The translations under genes and the position numbers were made by a program. This document shows, one piece after another, positions 20,903 through 33,089 of a stretch of 64,000 bases of DNA. Every line of letters starts with the position of its first letter. Positions within the stretch are counted from its first letter, which is position 1. Source of the stretch: Candidula unifasciata (taxonomy: Eukaryota > Mollusca > Gastropoda > Stylommatophora > Geomitridae); assembly GCA_905116865.2 (NCBI GenBank), contig CAJHNH020000212.1, forward strand, positions 130,001 through 194,000, in the 5' to 3' direction. The notes beneath the pieces are model-generated. The model saw only the letters and a program-made list of their open reading frames with translations, was not told where the DNA came from and made no database searches.

Positions 20903-22495
20903 CGGTCTTTCAGTGACCCAAGTATTCAGGCTCATACTTGCACGATCTTTCAATGGCCCAAGTATCCAGGCTTACACTTGCACGATCTTTCAGTGACCCA
21001 AGTATTCAGGCTTACACTTGCACGATCTTTCAGTGACCCAAGTATTCAGGCTCACACTTGCACGATCTTTCAGTGGCCCAAGTATCCAGGTTCACACTTG
21101 CACGATCTTTCAGTGGCCCAAGTATCCAGGCTCACACTTGCACGATCTTTCAGTGGCCCAAGTATCCAGGTTCACACTTGCACAATCTTTCAGTGACCCA
21201 AGTATCCAGGCTCACACTTGCACGATCTTTCAGTGGCCCAAGTATCCAGGTTCACACTTGCACAATCTTTCAGTGACCCAAGTATCCAGGCTCAGTGCAC
21301 GATCTTTCAATGGCCCAAGTATCCAGGCTCACACTTGCACAATCTTTCAGTGTCCCAAGTATCCAGGCTCACACTTGCACGATCTTTCAGTGGCCCAAGT
21401 ATCCAGGCTCACACTTGCACGATCTTTCAGTGGCCCAAGTATCCAGGCTCACACTTGCACGATCTTTCAGTGGCCCAAGTATCCAGGCTCACACTTGCAC
21501 GATCTTTCAGTGGCGCAAGTATCCAGGCTCCCACTTGCACGATCTTTCAGTGGCGCAAGTATCCAGTCTCCCACTTGCACGATCTTTCAGTGGCCCAAGT
21601 ATCCAGGCTCACACTTGCACGATCTTTCAATGGCCCAAGTATCCAGGCTCACACTTGCACGATCTTTCAATGGCCCAAGTATCCAGGCTTACACTTGCAC
21701 GATCTTTCAGTGGCCCAAGTATCCAGGCTCACACTTGCACGATCTTTCAGTGGCCCAAGTATCCAGGCTCACACAATGCACAATCTTTCAGTGACCCAAG
21801 TATCCAGGCTCACACTTGCACGATCTTTCAGTGTCCCAAGTATCCAGGTTCACACTTGCACAATCTTTTAGTGACCCAAGTATCCAGGCTCACACTTGTA
21901 CGATCTTTCAATGGCCCAAGTATCCAGGCTTACACTTGCACGATCTTTCAATGGCCCAAGTATCCAGGTTCACACTTGCACGATCTTTCAGTGGTCCAAG
22001 TATCCATGCTTACACTTGCACGATCTTTCAGTGGCACAAGTATCCAGGCTCCCACTTGCACGATCTTTCAGTGGCGCAAGTATCCAGGCTCCCACTTGCA
22101 CGATCTTTCAGTGGCCCAAGTATCCAGGCTCACACTTGCACGATCTTTCAATGGCCCAAGTATCCAGGCTCACACTTGCACGATCTTTCAATGGCCCAAG
22201 TATCCAGGCTTACACTTGCACGATCTTTCAGTGGCCCAAGTATCCACGCTCACACTTGCACGATCTTTCAGTGGCCCAAGTATCCAGGTTCACACTTGCA
22301 CAATCTTTCAGTGACCCAAGTATCCAGGCTCACACTTGCACGATCTTTCAGTGGCCCAAGTATCCAGGTTCACACTTGCACAATCTTTCAGTGACCCAAG
22401 TATCCAGGCTCACACGTGCACGATCTTTCAATGGCCCAAGTATCCAGGCTCACACTTGCACAATCTTTCAGTGACCCAAGTATCCAGGCTCACCT
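20903..22495. repeat. 40-bp minisatellite, about 39 copies
   Basis: Unit contains cacttgcacgatctttcagt and ggcccaagtatccaggct. Local variants (gaccca, gcgcaag, aatggccc) recur in matching order at 21500-21750 and 22020-22250, suggesting block duplication. The long open frames (up to 339 codons) rotate through the repeat and are not genes. Confidence 0.96.
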
Positions 22496-22740
22496 CTCCA
22501 GTAGGTCACTCATATCACGAACAGTAATATGTACTTTGACGCTCTCTGACCTCTGGTATAAACGCCCCATTAGCACGCAACAATCATCATCATCTCCACC
22601 ATCGACATCATGATCATCATCATGTTGTGCCGTTATCTGATCATAGTTATTCTTTTCAGTAATCCTAGTTGTTGTTGTTGTTGTTGTTGTTGTTGAAAGG
22701 TGTAAATCGGCATGCATAAGAATTACACACAATCAACCGG
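22496..22740. other. Spacer with (TTG)n
   Basis: Contains CAT/ATC triplets and a (TTG)n microsatellite at 22672-22695. No gene seen. Confidence 0.6.
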
Positions 22741-22749
22741 TGTCTTAGA

Positions 22750-22800
22750 AACTTTGCCGCCAGGCCAATTACAGAGAATGTAGTTGACCTGGCGGCAAAA
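22750..22800. repeat. Short inverted repeat (16-bp arms)
   Basis: tttgccgccaggccaa pairs with ttgacctggcggcaaa across a loop of about 17 bases with one mismatch. It lies just upstream of the hAT-like sequence and could be a small palindromic element or transposon end. Confidence 0.7.
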
Positions 22801-22904
22801 TGTATGTTCATATTGTATAGAATATTACCATTTGTCAGATCTATCTTCCGCCTCAATTCGCAATGGTGGATTATGGCCAGGGTTCGTACCCAAATGTTTT
22901 AAAT

Positions 22905-22960
22905 AGAGTTCTCAACCTTTTTAATGCCGCGACCCTTTAATACAGTTCCCTAAGTTGTCT
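22905..22960 (+). mobile_element. hAT-like transposon terminus (founder of 31-bp array)
   Basis: gttctcaacctttttaatgc then cgcgaccctttaatacagtt strongly resembles, from memory, the terminus of non-autonomous hAT elements of the rodent URR1/SPIN-like type, which begin CAG-N-GGTTCTCAACC. The leading CAG is lost here. The adjacent array is made of tandem copies of its internal cgaccctttaatacagttcc segment. No search was run. Confidence 0.5.
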
Positions 22961-24392
22961 CGACCCTTTAATACAGTTCCCCATGTTGTCTCGACCCTTT
23001 AATACAGTTCCCCATGTTGTCTCGACCCTTTAATACAGTTCCCCAAGTTGTCTCGACCCTTTAATACATTTCCTCATGTTTTAGCGACCCTTTAATACAG
23101 TTCCCAATGTTGTCTCGACCCTTTAATACATTTTCTTATGTTGCGGCGACCCTTTAATACAGTTCCCCATGTTGTCTCGGTCCTTAAATATAGTTTCTCT
23201 TGTTGCTGCGACCCTTTAATACAGTTCCCCATGTTGTCTCGGCCCTTAAATATAGTTCCTCGTGTTGTGGCAACCCTTTAATACAGTTCCTCTTGTTGTG
23301 GCGACTTTTTAATAGTTTCTCATGTTTTAGCGACCCTTTAATACAGTTCCTCATGTTGTAGCGACCCTTTAATACAGTTTCTCATGTTTTAGCGATCCTT
23401 TAATACAGTTCCTCATGTTGTAGCGACCCTTTAATACAGTTCCTCATGCAGTATCGACCCTTTAATACAGTTCCTCATGTTGTGGCGACCCTTTAATACA
23501 GTTCCTCGTGTTGTGGCGACCCTTTAATACAGTTCCTCGTGTTGTGGCGACCCTTTAATACAGTTCCTCATGTTGTGGCGACCCTTTAATACAGTTCCTT
23601 ATGTTGTCTCGACCCTTTAATACAGTTCCTTATGTTGTCTCGACCCTTTAATACAGTTCCTTATGTTGTCTCGACCCTTTAATACAGTTCATCATGTTGT
23701 GGCGACCCTTTAATACAGTTCATCATGTTGTCTCGACCCTTTGATACAGTTCTTCGTTTTGTCTCGACCCTTTAATACAGTTCCTCATGTTGTGGCGACC
23801 CTTTAATACAGTTCATCATGTTGTGGTGACCCTTTAATAAAGTTCCTCGTGTTATGGTGACCGTTTAATACAGTTCCTCATGTTGTGGTGACCCTTTAAT
23901 TCAGCACCTCATGTTGTGGTGACCCTTTAATACAGTTCGTCATGTTTTAGCGATACTTTAATACAGTTCATCATGTTTTAGCGACCCTTTAATACAGTTC
24001 CTCGTGCTTTTTTGACCCTTTAATACAGTTCCTCATGCTGTAGCGACCCTTTAATACAGTTCCTAGTGTTGTCTCGACCCTTTAATACAGTTCCTCATGT
24101 TGTAGCGACCCTTTAATACAGTTCCTCATGTTGTGGCGAACCTTTAATACAGTTTCTCATGTTGTGGCGAACCTTTAATACAGTTTCTCATGTTGTGGCG
24201 AACCTTTAATACAGTTTCTCATGTTGTGGCGAACCTTTAATACAGTTTCTCATGTTGTGGCGAACCTTTAATACAGTTTCTCATATTGTAGCGACCCTCC
24301 TGTACATTTCCTCATGTTGTCTCGACCCTTTAATACAGTTCATCATATTGTGGCGACCGTTTAATACAGTTCCTCATGTTGTGGCGATCCAC
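22930..24392. repeat. 31-bp minisatellite, about 47 copies
   Basis: Unit core cgaccctttaatacagttcc, followed by tcatgttgtgg or ccatgttgtct. It is divergent for a minisatellite (many single substitutions per copy), except a homogeneous run gaacctttaatacagtttct at about 24135-24270, which indicates a recent local expansion. Confidence 0.95.
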
Positions 24393-24710
24393 AAGCCCTC
24401 ACTGGAGCTTAGGGATTAAACCAGTACAGAACAAAATGTTTTTTGCCATCTCAAACAGCTTCTTCATTACAGACAGTAGAAGGAAGCGAAAAACAATACA
24501 AAAAGATTTAAATAAAATGCATATCGAAGCTGGTGAATCTAAAGCTCTTGCGAACACCCGAAAACCACAAATTGCTGTCCTTTGTGTGTTAGAGTTGAGA
24601 TGTGAGCGTCAGCCATCAAGAACTATGAACACCTTCAACATGCAGCCAGGCCACGTTTGTAAGACTGCCATCATCTTGTTTTAATTAATTTCTCTATCTT
24701 CCTCATGTCG
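24393..24710. other. Unique spacer, nothing recognised
   Basis: The open frame at 24376-24684 begins in the array and shows no recognisable domain, so it is left uncalled. Confidence 0.45.
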
Positions 24711-24711
24711 A

Positions 24712-24985
24712 TAGGGACACGTAAAGTAAGTCATTCATACGCGATCACCGATGGGGACACGTAAAGTCATTCATACGCGATCACCGATAAGGACACGTAA
24801 AGTAAGTCATTCATACGCGATCACCGATGGGGACACGTAAAGTAAGTCATTCATACGCGATCACCGATGGGGACACGTAAAGTAAGTCATTCATACGCGA
24901 TCACCGATGGGGACACGTAAAGTAAGTCATTTATACGCGATTACCGATGGGGACACGTAAAGTAAGTTATTCATACGCGATCGAC
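24712..24985. repeat. 40-bp minisatellite, about 7 copies
   Basis: Unit contains gggacacgtaaagtaagtca and ttcatacgcgatcaccgat. One copy lacks four bases (taag). Confidence 0.93.
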
Positions 24986-25580
24986 ACTGCTTTTCTGTCC
25001 TTGGTATCCTGTGTCATTTCCTGTTTTGCTGGCCTTCTCCGGGTTTGCTGAGGTCTTTCATATTTCCTTGTTCCACCTGCTGTAAGAGACCTGTCACAAC
25101 CAAAGTGTCATAAGGCATTCTGCAAACATGACCAAGTCATCTCCATCAGTTGATAACGTTTGCCAGTGATGCATACTCTCCTCCTCGGTTGTTAATTTGT
25201 GATTGTCGTCCAAAATAGTCCCACGAATCTCCTTGAATATGTTTACTATTGTTGTTGTTATTGTTGATGATGTATTGTTGATTATGTTGTTGGTGATGTT
25301 GTTGTTGTTGTTGATGTTGATGTTGTTGCTGTTTATATTGTTCAAGTCTCGTGTGAATTAATACAGTACTAACTCACATTCGGGAAGCTGCTTGAGTCTA
25401 GCGGCTAGACGCTGGTCTGTGGATCTAACGATCGTAGGAGACGTTTTTTTTTTCAAACATGACCTTCTCTCCCAGGTCGAAGCAGCCTTGAGTGGGTACC
25501 AGGTAAATTCCTGGGAAGTAAAGGCGGTCGGTGTGATGTTGACCACGTCACCCATCGATTGTTCTTTACAAGTATGAGTC
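24986..25580. other. Spacer with GTT/GAT triplets
   Basis: Contains an imperfect GTT/GAT triplet tract (about 25235-25345). No supportable gene. Confidence 0.55.
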
Positions 25581-25582
25581 CA

Positions 25583-26048
25583 GTCTCATATGCTCGATTG
25601 GCCCCTGGCGTGTATCCCATTTGTCCGTTTGACCACTGGCGTGTATCTCATTTGTCCGTTTGACCACTGGCGTGTATCTCATTTGTCCGTTTGGCCACTG
25701 GCCTGTATCTCATTTGTCCGTTTGGCCACTGGCGTGTATCTCATTTGTCCGTTTGACCACTGGCGTGTCTCTCATATGTCCATTTGGCCACTGGCGTGTA
25801 TCTCATATGTCCGTTTGACCACTGGCGTGTATCTCATTTGTCTGTTTGGCCACTGGCCTGTATATCATTAGTCCGTTTGGCCACTGGCGTGTATCTCATT
25901 TGTCCGTTTGACCACTGGCGTGTCTCTCATATGTCCGTTTGGCCACTTGCGTGTATCTCATATGTCCGTTTGGCCACTGGCGTGTATCTCATATGCCCGA
26001 TTGGCCCCTGGCGTGTCTCATATGTCCGATTGGCCCCTAGCGTGTACA
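25583..26048. repeat. 31-bp minisatellite, about 15 copies
   Basis: Unit contains ccactggcgtgtatctcatt and tgtccgtttg, with alternating gg/ga before ccactgg. Both ends carry diverged gattggcccctggcg copies. Confidence 0.94.
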
Positions 26049-26148
26049 AGGACCTCTACTTGACTTTACTAATTATCATTCACAAATGTCCACAGGACGC
26101 AAAAAAAAAAAAAAACGTGTGAAAATTATGCTTTTTTTTCTGAGGGAG

Positions 26149-26199
26149 GGGGGGGGGGGGGGGGGGGGGGGGTGGGGGGGGGGGGGGGGGGGTGAGGGT

Positions 26200-26247
<48 letters not shown>
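26149..26247. repeat. About 100-base near-pure poly-G tract
   Basis: Almost uninterrupted G with a few T, A and C interruptions, preceded by an A run at 26101-26116. Such length is rare in nuclear DNA and hard to sequence. It may be partly an assembly artefact. If real, it would have very strong G-quadruplex potential. Confidence 0.9.
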
Positions 26248-26249
<2 letters not shown>

Positions 26250-26901
26250 GGGAAGCGGATGTCGAACGAAATCAACGAACGTCGCCAGTGTTTAAGCAAA
26301 TATTTGAACTTGTGTTTGACTGGCAAGAAAGACAGATTTGACATCTCTTTTACATGTCACACACGATGCCAGATTAACGTTTGATTTATTTGGCGGTGAC
26401 ATTTTGACAATGACATACAACGCAAAAATAGGCCGCGCAAGCCACCGTTCATCTCCTTTGGATATTACGGATTATGTTGTATTGAAGATGGGGATATGTG
26501 GTGAGAAGGTCGTGTCCTTTAACCCTACGCCCTGTCAGTTAGATGAATGTATCTTTATAATGTGTATATCAGTAACTGAATTTTTTTTTTTTTTTATGTG
26601 TCTTTGCCCTGACAAATTAGAATACTTACGTGAGGGCGGTGAATTAAACAGCTGGTAACGCGACGCACATCGGGGATAGAAAGACGAAACACATTGAAGC
26701 GGCTTCAAATGAGAGATCAATCAAATCTTTTTTGACAATTATGAGGCATTTCTGCAACAAATTTCTGAAATGGTTGATTGATGGCGGTAGGGTATTGTGG
26801 TTGAGACAGGATATATGGCGGGGGTCGTATTTAAGGAGACCATTCGCCGCCTTCTGCTATTCTTCCAGTCGACCTGGTTTAAGAAATACATAGGTAAGCC
26901 A

Positions 26902-26957
<56 letters not shown>

Positions 26958-27170
26958 TAAATGCATTTACATTTTCACTATTTCCATTGTTGCATTTATG
27001 TTCCCGGGGTGTGAGGATAGCGTCTGGTGACAATGAAATAACTGAAACCTGTTGGAGCACACAAGAGTCACCTAAGACTATCTCAATTACTTCCATGTTT
27101 TGTGCTAAATTAAAGCTAAAACTGGAGAAGCGCAGTTAAAGATAAAGGTATAAATAACGCCATATTTATC
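26248..27170. other. Intergenic with (GT)n
   Basis: Holds a (GT)n microsatellite at 26905-26954 and T runs. No gene recognised. Frames such as 26338-26658 have no identifiable domain. Confidence 0.5.
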
Positions 27171-27179
27171 TTCAGAATA

Positions 27180-28090
27180 CTTTCAGAGAGAGAGATCTGT
27201 ATTTGTGCTTGATTGATTACACTAAAGCATTTCATAATGTGAAACATGAAGAAATATTGGAAACATTGATGGTAAAGATCTGATATTATTTTTAAAAAAA
27301 AATGCTGGCAATAAGAAGCGGACATAAGGATTGACAACCAAGTCGGAACTTTTCAAAACATTAAACAAGGCGTTGGACAGGCGTATGTACTATCACCTGA
27401 TTTATTCAATTAACATATTGAAATAATAATTAGATCAGTACGTGGTATGCTAGGAATATCGGTTGGTGGACATACTGATAACAACCTGCTATATGCTGAC
27501 GATATAGTGCCGATCGCTGAAAATGAAACAACTGCAAGAAATGATGGATATAATTGTAACGACAAACGAGGGTCTTAGTTTGAACAGCAGAAAACAGAAC
27601 AGATCAAGCAAAGGCAGCATTTTACAAAATTAAGAACATTTTATGCAATGTTTCATCGTCAGTTGAGACGAGAAAAAGAAATTCTGAAAAACTGTATAAA
27701 CCGTATTTTGATTGAAAACTGATTTGGAAGCAGCGGAGATGTAGGTTTAATAGACGGATGTTGAAAAAACCCTGGACAGATAAAAAGGGAAATAAAGACG
27801 TCTTGAAAGAAACTGACTCACGTAGAGAACTGATTGCCGACGTCAGAAAGAGACAATCTACATTTTTTTGTCATGTAATGAGAAGGAGAAAACTGGAGTA
27901 CATTGTGAGGTAAGGAAAGTTGCAGGGGAGGAAAGGCAGACGGAGACCGAAAGAAAAGATGCTGGACAGTTTGACACCATGGCATGGAGGAACATTTGTG
28001 TCAGAGTTGACTAAAGTACACGAGACAGAAGGTTGTGGATAGATATGACTACCAACGCCAGACGGCACAGACTTTAAGAAGTTTGTGGAG
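27180..28090 (+). pseudogene. LINE reverse transcriptase relic, plus
   Basis: Multiple frames on the plus strand read as the second half of a non-LTR reverse transcriptase. DLYLCLIDYTKAFHNVKHEE (near 27195-27255) is the RT domain motif with the first catalytic Asp. KQGVGQAYVLSPDLFN corresponds to the QG-x-x-LSP motif (near 27365-27410). LLYADDIVPIAE (near 27488-27525) is the F/YADD catalytic box. The C-terminal end has KEKMLDSLT, followed near 28040-28075 by sequence like the usual last residues. Several frameshifts and stops make it inactive. The 5' end and endonuclease are missing. Confidence 0.75.
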
Positions 28091-28117
28091 AATCAGTATT
28101 CATTGCCTCGCAATGGT

Positions 28118-28218
28118 TACAGTTCCGATGTTGCACACCCCGCCAATGTTGCACACCCCGCCAATGTTGCACACCCCACCAATGTTGCACACCCCGCCAA
28201 TGTTGCACACCCCGCTCT
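28118..28218. repeat. 18-bp repeat, five copies
   Basis: ccgccaatgttgcacacc is repeated in tandem immediately after the LINE 3' end, where it may derive from the insertion's tail. Confidence 0.92.
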
Positions 28219-28880
28219 TGTCTGGACTTTGAGATAGTAACAGGTGCTCTGCAATGCCACTTGTCTTGTTTAGTGATTAGTGAGTAATTTAATGATTGTC
28301 ATAATCGCTGACTGGGTGATCGGCTGCAATAAGCCTATGACAATAAAAAAAGACATCCTAGAGATAGATGGCTGTAGAGAACTACAGGAAGCATTAAACG
28401 ACCCGTCGCAAGTACACAGGTTCACACATCAGTACAATACATCTTAAGTACGAAGTGGTATGTCCGGGTCACATTAACTATTTCCGCGCATAGATTACAT
28501 AATGTTATCGGAAGTAAGGAATAATCTATGACCAAATGTAGTCTACATGCACAAAATAACAGACATCGCAGAAAGAAAGCAACGCTATATATCCAAACTG
28601 GAACCTAAATGGGGGTTAAACAGGATGTGGTTGTTTACATAACTTCTACTAATCTCTTGTTTTTCTCCACTACTTCCATAAAAGCTAATTAGTTGTTGTT
28701 AAGGTAATGAAGTTTTCTCCCCTCGGTGTGTCCTAGGGATGGTTGGTTATGTCCCCTGCTAGTGGAGTTGTTTCCCGTCTTTGTGTCTTAGGGATGGTTG
28801 GTTATGTCCCCTGCTGGTAAAGCTCATGAGTTTTTCTGTCATAGTGACGGTTGGTTATTTCTCATACTAGTGAAGTTATC
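28219..28880. other. Intergenic, nothing recognised
   Basis: A partial duplication of about 60 bases (tagggatggttggttatgtc at 28733 and 28790) is the only structure noticed. Confidence 0.5.
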
Positions 28881-28882
28881 TA

Positions 28883-28884
<2 letters not shown>

Positions 28885-28953
<69 letters not shown>
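28885..28953. repeat. (GA)n microsatellite
   Basis: GA dinucleotide run with one aag interruption. The long RERE/SLSL frames here are artefacts. Confidence 0.95.
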
Positions 28954-28956
<3 letters not shown>

Positions 28957-29086
28957 GGGCGCGTGTTTGAGAGCTGTATACATACATTATAGGTGTATGG
29001 AAGTGAATCATTGAGTGAGAACAGTTGAGTGAGAACTCATGTGGAACCTGGGGAGGAAGAATTATAAAAACACCGTGGGCACATAA

Positions 29087-29095
<9 letters not shown>

Positions 29096-29158
<63 letters not shown>
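29096..29158. repeat. (GA)n microsatellite
   Basis: About 31 GA units between a short CA run and the dispersed 3' tail that follows. Confidence 0.95.
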
Positions 29159-29159
<1 letters not shown>

Positions 29160-29161
<2 letters not shown>

Positions 29162-29240
29162 CAACGAACGAACGAACGAACGAACTTTATTTTCAAAGGG
29201 TTACAAATTAGGCACGCAGGCCTGTCTTACATTCGGCCCT
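29160..29240 (-). repeat. Dispersed retroelement 3' tail, minus copy
   Basis: On the minus strand: acaggcctgcgtgcc, then aaccctttgaaaataaag and ttcgttcgttcgttcg. The same order (GGCCTGCGTGCC, then the AAAATAAAG core, then a 4-bp tail) is found at 59755-59822 and, partly, at 33672-33735. The tail abuts the GA microsatellite. Confidence 0.65.
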
Positions 29241-30281
29241 TCCAAACTTCCATCTTTCACACAGCAGTTGTATTTCATCAATAAAGCATGTTATATTCAT
29301 GTAATGATACGCATATTATGGAAATGAAATCAAAAACAAAAGCATGGGTGGTAAAATATGTGCGCACGCTAACGCGCGAACACACACACCCACATACACA
29401 CACAAGCCCAATCACTCACTTACACACAAACACATAGGCACCCAGTACACACATACATCCACATACACACGAACATGCACACACATACATACACACATAC
29501 ACACATACATGAGAGAGAGGGAGAGAGAGAGGGAGAGAAAGGGGGAGAGAGAGAGAATAATAAAGTCTTGATATCAATGAAAGAGATGATCTAGTGAAGA
29601 CACATCGGAGACGTTGAGAGAGTTGCACAGACAGCAGAAGTAGAGGCAGACACAGACCAATGATACAAGATCTTCTCAGACGATGGCTTGCAGCAGTAGC
29701 TACACCTCAATGTTGTCAGAACAGAGGACCTAGATGTATGGAGCGTCGTGATCGCCATTGCCATCTGATCAAGTACGCGAGGATTACGAAGAAGGTGGTG
29801 ATGATTGTACATGTTATGAGGCGATGATGATGATGATGATTGTGATGATCCTTTATTTACACTTTTTTATAATAAAAAGCGGCTCTTTCGTAATATCCTA
29901 ACCCAGATGACGTCACAGGGAAATGCAACATGTTCGAGGGTGGTCAGACTGGGTTTTCCGGTTTTCTGACGACTTTAACTACCCCAAAACATCGAAAACT
30001 GGCCCTAACCCCAACCCAGTTACGTCTTACGAGAGAGTGCAACCTAGGTCCCACGACTGCATGCAGCCTATCTACCACTCCCTGAAATAATAGACTGTCC
30101 GTGACCTGTGGATTTCCCCTGTTTGGAGTAGGATATTAGGAAAGCACCCCCCCCCCCCCCAAAAAAAAAAAAAAAAGCTACTCAAATGTCTGATTGATGT
30201 ACCTGCACACAGAAGAGTTTTTGCAAGACCTAAAATGCTGACTTGATGTCCACTTTATTCATTTACGCGTGTGTTCCCCAG
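29241..30281. other. Region upstream of the silk-like gene
   Basis: Contains CA- and GA-rich stretches (29375-29560) and adjoining C and A runs (30148-30175). The promoter of the downstream gene should lie here or further upstream. tttataataaaaag near 29866 is TATA-like but about 400 bp from the first coding exon. tgtgttccccag ending at 30281 could be a 3' splice site for an intron in the 5' UTR. Confidence 0.4.
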
Positions 30282-30313
30282 GCAGGGCAAATTTGCAACA
30301 AGTGAAGTTACAA

Positions 30314-30380
30314 ATGGCCTTAGCTGCACACTTCGTTCTCCTTGGCCTGGCAGTCACATGTGTTCAAGCTACCTTCCCAG
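30314..30380 (+). CDS. Silk-like gene, exon 1: signal peptide
   Basis: ATG at 30314 (A at -3, G at +4) encodes MALAAHFVLLGLAVTCVQA followed by TFP. This is a classic secretory signal peptide: a short start, a hydrophobic core LLGLAV, and an A-x-A-like cleavage site after VQA. The exon ends in G followed by the perfect donor gtaagt at 30381, leaving phase 1. It joins in frame to every later exon called for this gene. The only cysteine visible in the main reading of the protein is in this leader, so the mature protein appears cysteine-free. A 5' UTR splice acceptor may lie at 30280-30281. The product is inferred to be a secreted extracellular structural protein of shell-matrix, capsule or silk type. 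The exact family is not identified. Confidence 0.7.
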
Positions 30381-30414
30381 GTAAGTCAGAGATTCTTGAT
30401 ATCTACAAGTGATG

Positions 30415-31325
30415 TCCAGTTGTTTATTATTCTGCATCCCTCACCCTAACTTGGACTTTATAGTTTCAGCCTGACACTCTGAACTTGACAGTCTCATGCT
30501 GGTCGCCTCAACTTGACAATCTCACCTTGGCAGTCTCAACTTGGTTGTCTCAACGTGACAGTCTCGACATGACAATCTCAACCTGGCAGTCCTAACTTGG
30601 TTGTCCCAACATGACAATCTCAACCTGGCAGTCCTAATTTGGTTGTCCCAACATGACAATCTCGACATAACAATCTCAACTTGAGTCTCAACTTGGTTGT
30701 CCCAACATGACAATCTCGACATAACAATCTCAACTTGAGTCTCAACTTGGTTGTTTCAACATGACAGTCTCGACCTGACAATCTCAACTTGACAATCTGA
30801 AACTGACAGTCACAACTTTACAGTCTCAACTTGGTTGTATCATCACGACAGTCTCAACATGACAGTCTCATGCTGGCCCTCTCAACCTGACAGTCTCAAG
30901 TTGAAAGTCTTAACGTGACATTCCCAAATTGACAATCACAACTTGATAGTCTGAACTTGACAGGTTCCACATGACATTCCCAACTTGACAGTCCCAACTT
31001 GACAGTCCCAACTTGACAGTCCCAACTTGACAGTCCCAACTTGACAGTCCCAACTTGACAGTCCCAACTTGACAGTCCCAACTTGACAGTCCCAACTTGA
31101 CAGTCCCAACTTGACAGCCCCAACTTGACAGTCCCTACTTGACAGTCCCAACTTGACAGTCCCAACTTGACAGTCCCAACTTGACAGTCCCAGCTTGACA
31201 GTCCCAACTTGACAGTCTCAACTTGACAGTCCCAACTTGACAGTCCCAACTTGACAGTCCCAACTTGACAGTCCCAGCTTAACAGTCCCAACTTGACAGT
31301 CTCAACTTGACAGTCTGAAGCTGAC
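30415..31325. repeat. 15-bp minisatellite in intron 1, about 55 copies
   Basis: Unit caacttgacagtccc. The first half (30475-30950) is strongly diverged with mixed phases, and the second half is nearly uniform. It begins within 100 bases of the exon 1 donor. 15 is a multiple of three, which explains the minus-strand open frames. Confidence 0.94.
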
Positions 31326-31489
31326 ATTCCCATATTCACATGATATGCCAGTGACGAGAAATTGGTGCCCGACTCATGGACGGCAAAATACATGAGCGCA
31401 GAAAAATATGTGGAGCGGGAGAAAACATTGATACAACTGGGACTGTACAGATACCAGCACGTTTAAAGGCGACAAGAACCGACCTTAGG

Positions 31490-32255
31490 GCACCAGGTTT
31501 GGACTCGTGTCAGTCTTTCCAGAAGGTACCAGGTTTGGACCTATATCAGTCTCTCCAGAAGACACCATGTTTGGGCCTATATCAGTTTCTCCAGAAGACA
31601 CCAGGTTTGGACCTATATCAGTCTCTCCAGAAGACACCATGTTTGGGCCTATATCAGTTTCTCCAGAAGACACCAGGTTTGGACCTATATCAGTCTCTCC
31701 AGAAGACACCAGGTTTGGACCTATTTCAGTCTCTCCAGAAGACACCAGGTTTGGGCCTATATCAGTCTCTCCAGAAGACACCAGGTTTGGACCTATATCG
31801 GTCTCTCCAGAAGACACCAGGTTTGGACCTATATCGGTTTCTCCAGAAGACACCAGGTTTGGACCTATATCGGTCTCTCCAAAAGATACCAGGTTTGGAC
31901 CTATTTCAGTCTCTCCAGAAGACACCAGGTTTGGACCTATATCAGTCTCTCCAGAAGACACCAGGTTTGGACCTATATCGGTCTCTCCAAAAGATACCAG
32001 GTTTGGACCTATTTCAGTCTCTCCAGAAGACACCAGGTTTGGACCTATATCAGTCTCTCCAGAAGACACCAGGTTTGGACCTATATCGGTCTCTCCAGAA
32101 GATACCAGGTTTTGACTTATATCAGTCTCTCCAGAAGATACCAGGTTTGGACTTGTATCAGTCTCTCCAGAAGATACCAGGTTTGGACTTATATCAGTCT
32201 TTACAGAAGATACCAGGTTTGGACTTATATCAGTCTCTCCAGAAGAACAGTTCGC
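31490..32255. repeat. 36-bp minisatellite in intron 1, about 21 copies
   Basis: Unit contains ggacctatatcagtctctcc and agaagacaccaggttt. Open on both strands because 36 is a multiple of three, so neither the plus frames (31376-32278, 31507-32115) nor the minus frame (31485-32069) is a gene. Confidence 0.95.
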
Positions 32256-33089
32256 CCCAGAATTATGGACAAAAATAGAACATTCTAATTGTTGTCGAAA
32301 CTAGTTAGTCTGCAGACGTGACCTGAAACAGACACTTGTGAGAGGTCGGCGGTAGACCGACTCCTTTAAAGGCAGACAGTGAAACACAGACTGTCAAAAT
32401 TTGAAAGAGGCCCAACACAGTAAGTTATACAGAGGAGACGTCTTAAAGAAAACTAGCCGCATAACGATAGCGTAACGCTGTTTTTTATGTGAACTACCTG
32501 GCGGAGATGGCCACTCTCACACTGGACTCTACAGTCATAGCAGACGATGTCCACAAAAACCAGCCACTCATCTCCATGGTAACCAGGGACTGGCGGTTGA
32601 CTACTTAAACAATTAATAACTGGAAAGTGAGAAATACAGTTCGGTTGACACTTACATATGTGATTACAAGTTTATTTCTGATTTGTTTTTCCTGTAAATA
32701 TGTGTTCGCCAACATTTTATGTAAAACAATTCGGCAAAATTTTTATCAGGTCGACGACACTTTCGCAGACCTTTGATTCACGGACGCGGGCTCCTACCTC
32801 TCATTCCACTCAGACGGTTACCACCGCCTTATTTCTTCAACAGAGGTAGGCAGCAAAGTTCTAGTTGTAGACATAATCTCTTTTATCTGTTCCCTTACCT
32901 TGAATCTAGATATCTGTCAGCTAAATTCTTGTATGTATAGTTCAATACACACACAGCTGTATAATTATCTGTCTGCGTGTGTGCTGAGAGATTCTATGAG
33001 CATGATTGGCTGGTCGAGGCAGGTTTCATGCCTAGTCAGTGGCTTGAGTCATTGTGAAACTCTCCTGTGTGTGAAGCTTTCATATTTGT
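32256..33089. other. Intron 1 spacer, nothing recognised
   Basis: About 830 bases without a repeat array or an exon-like segment with matching phase-1 splice sites. Confidence 0.45.

Noticed and set aside
20819..22613. Repeated frames with HDLSVAQVS-type text
   Set aside because: Rotating translations of the 40-bp array. Every frame is open for stretches, with no gene signal.
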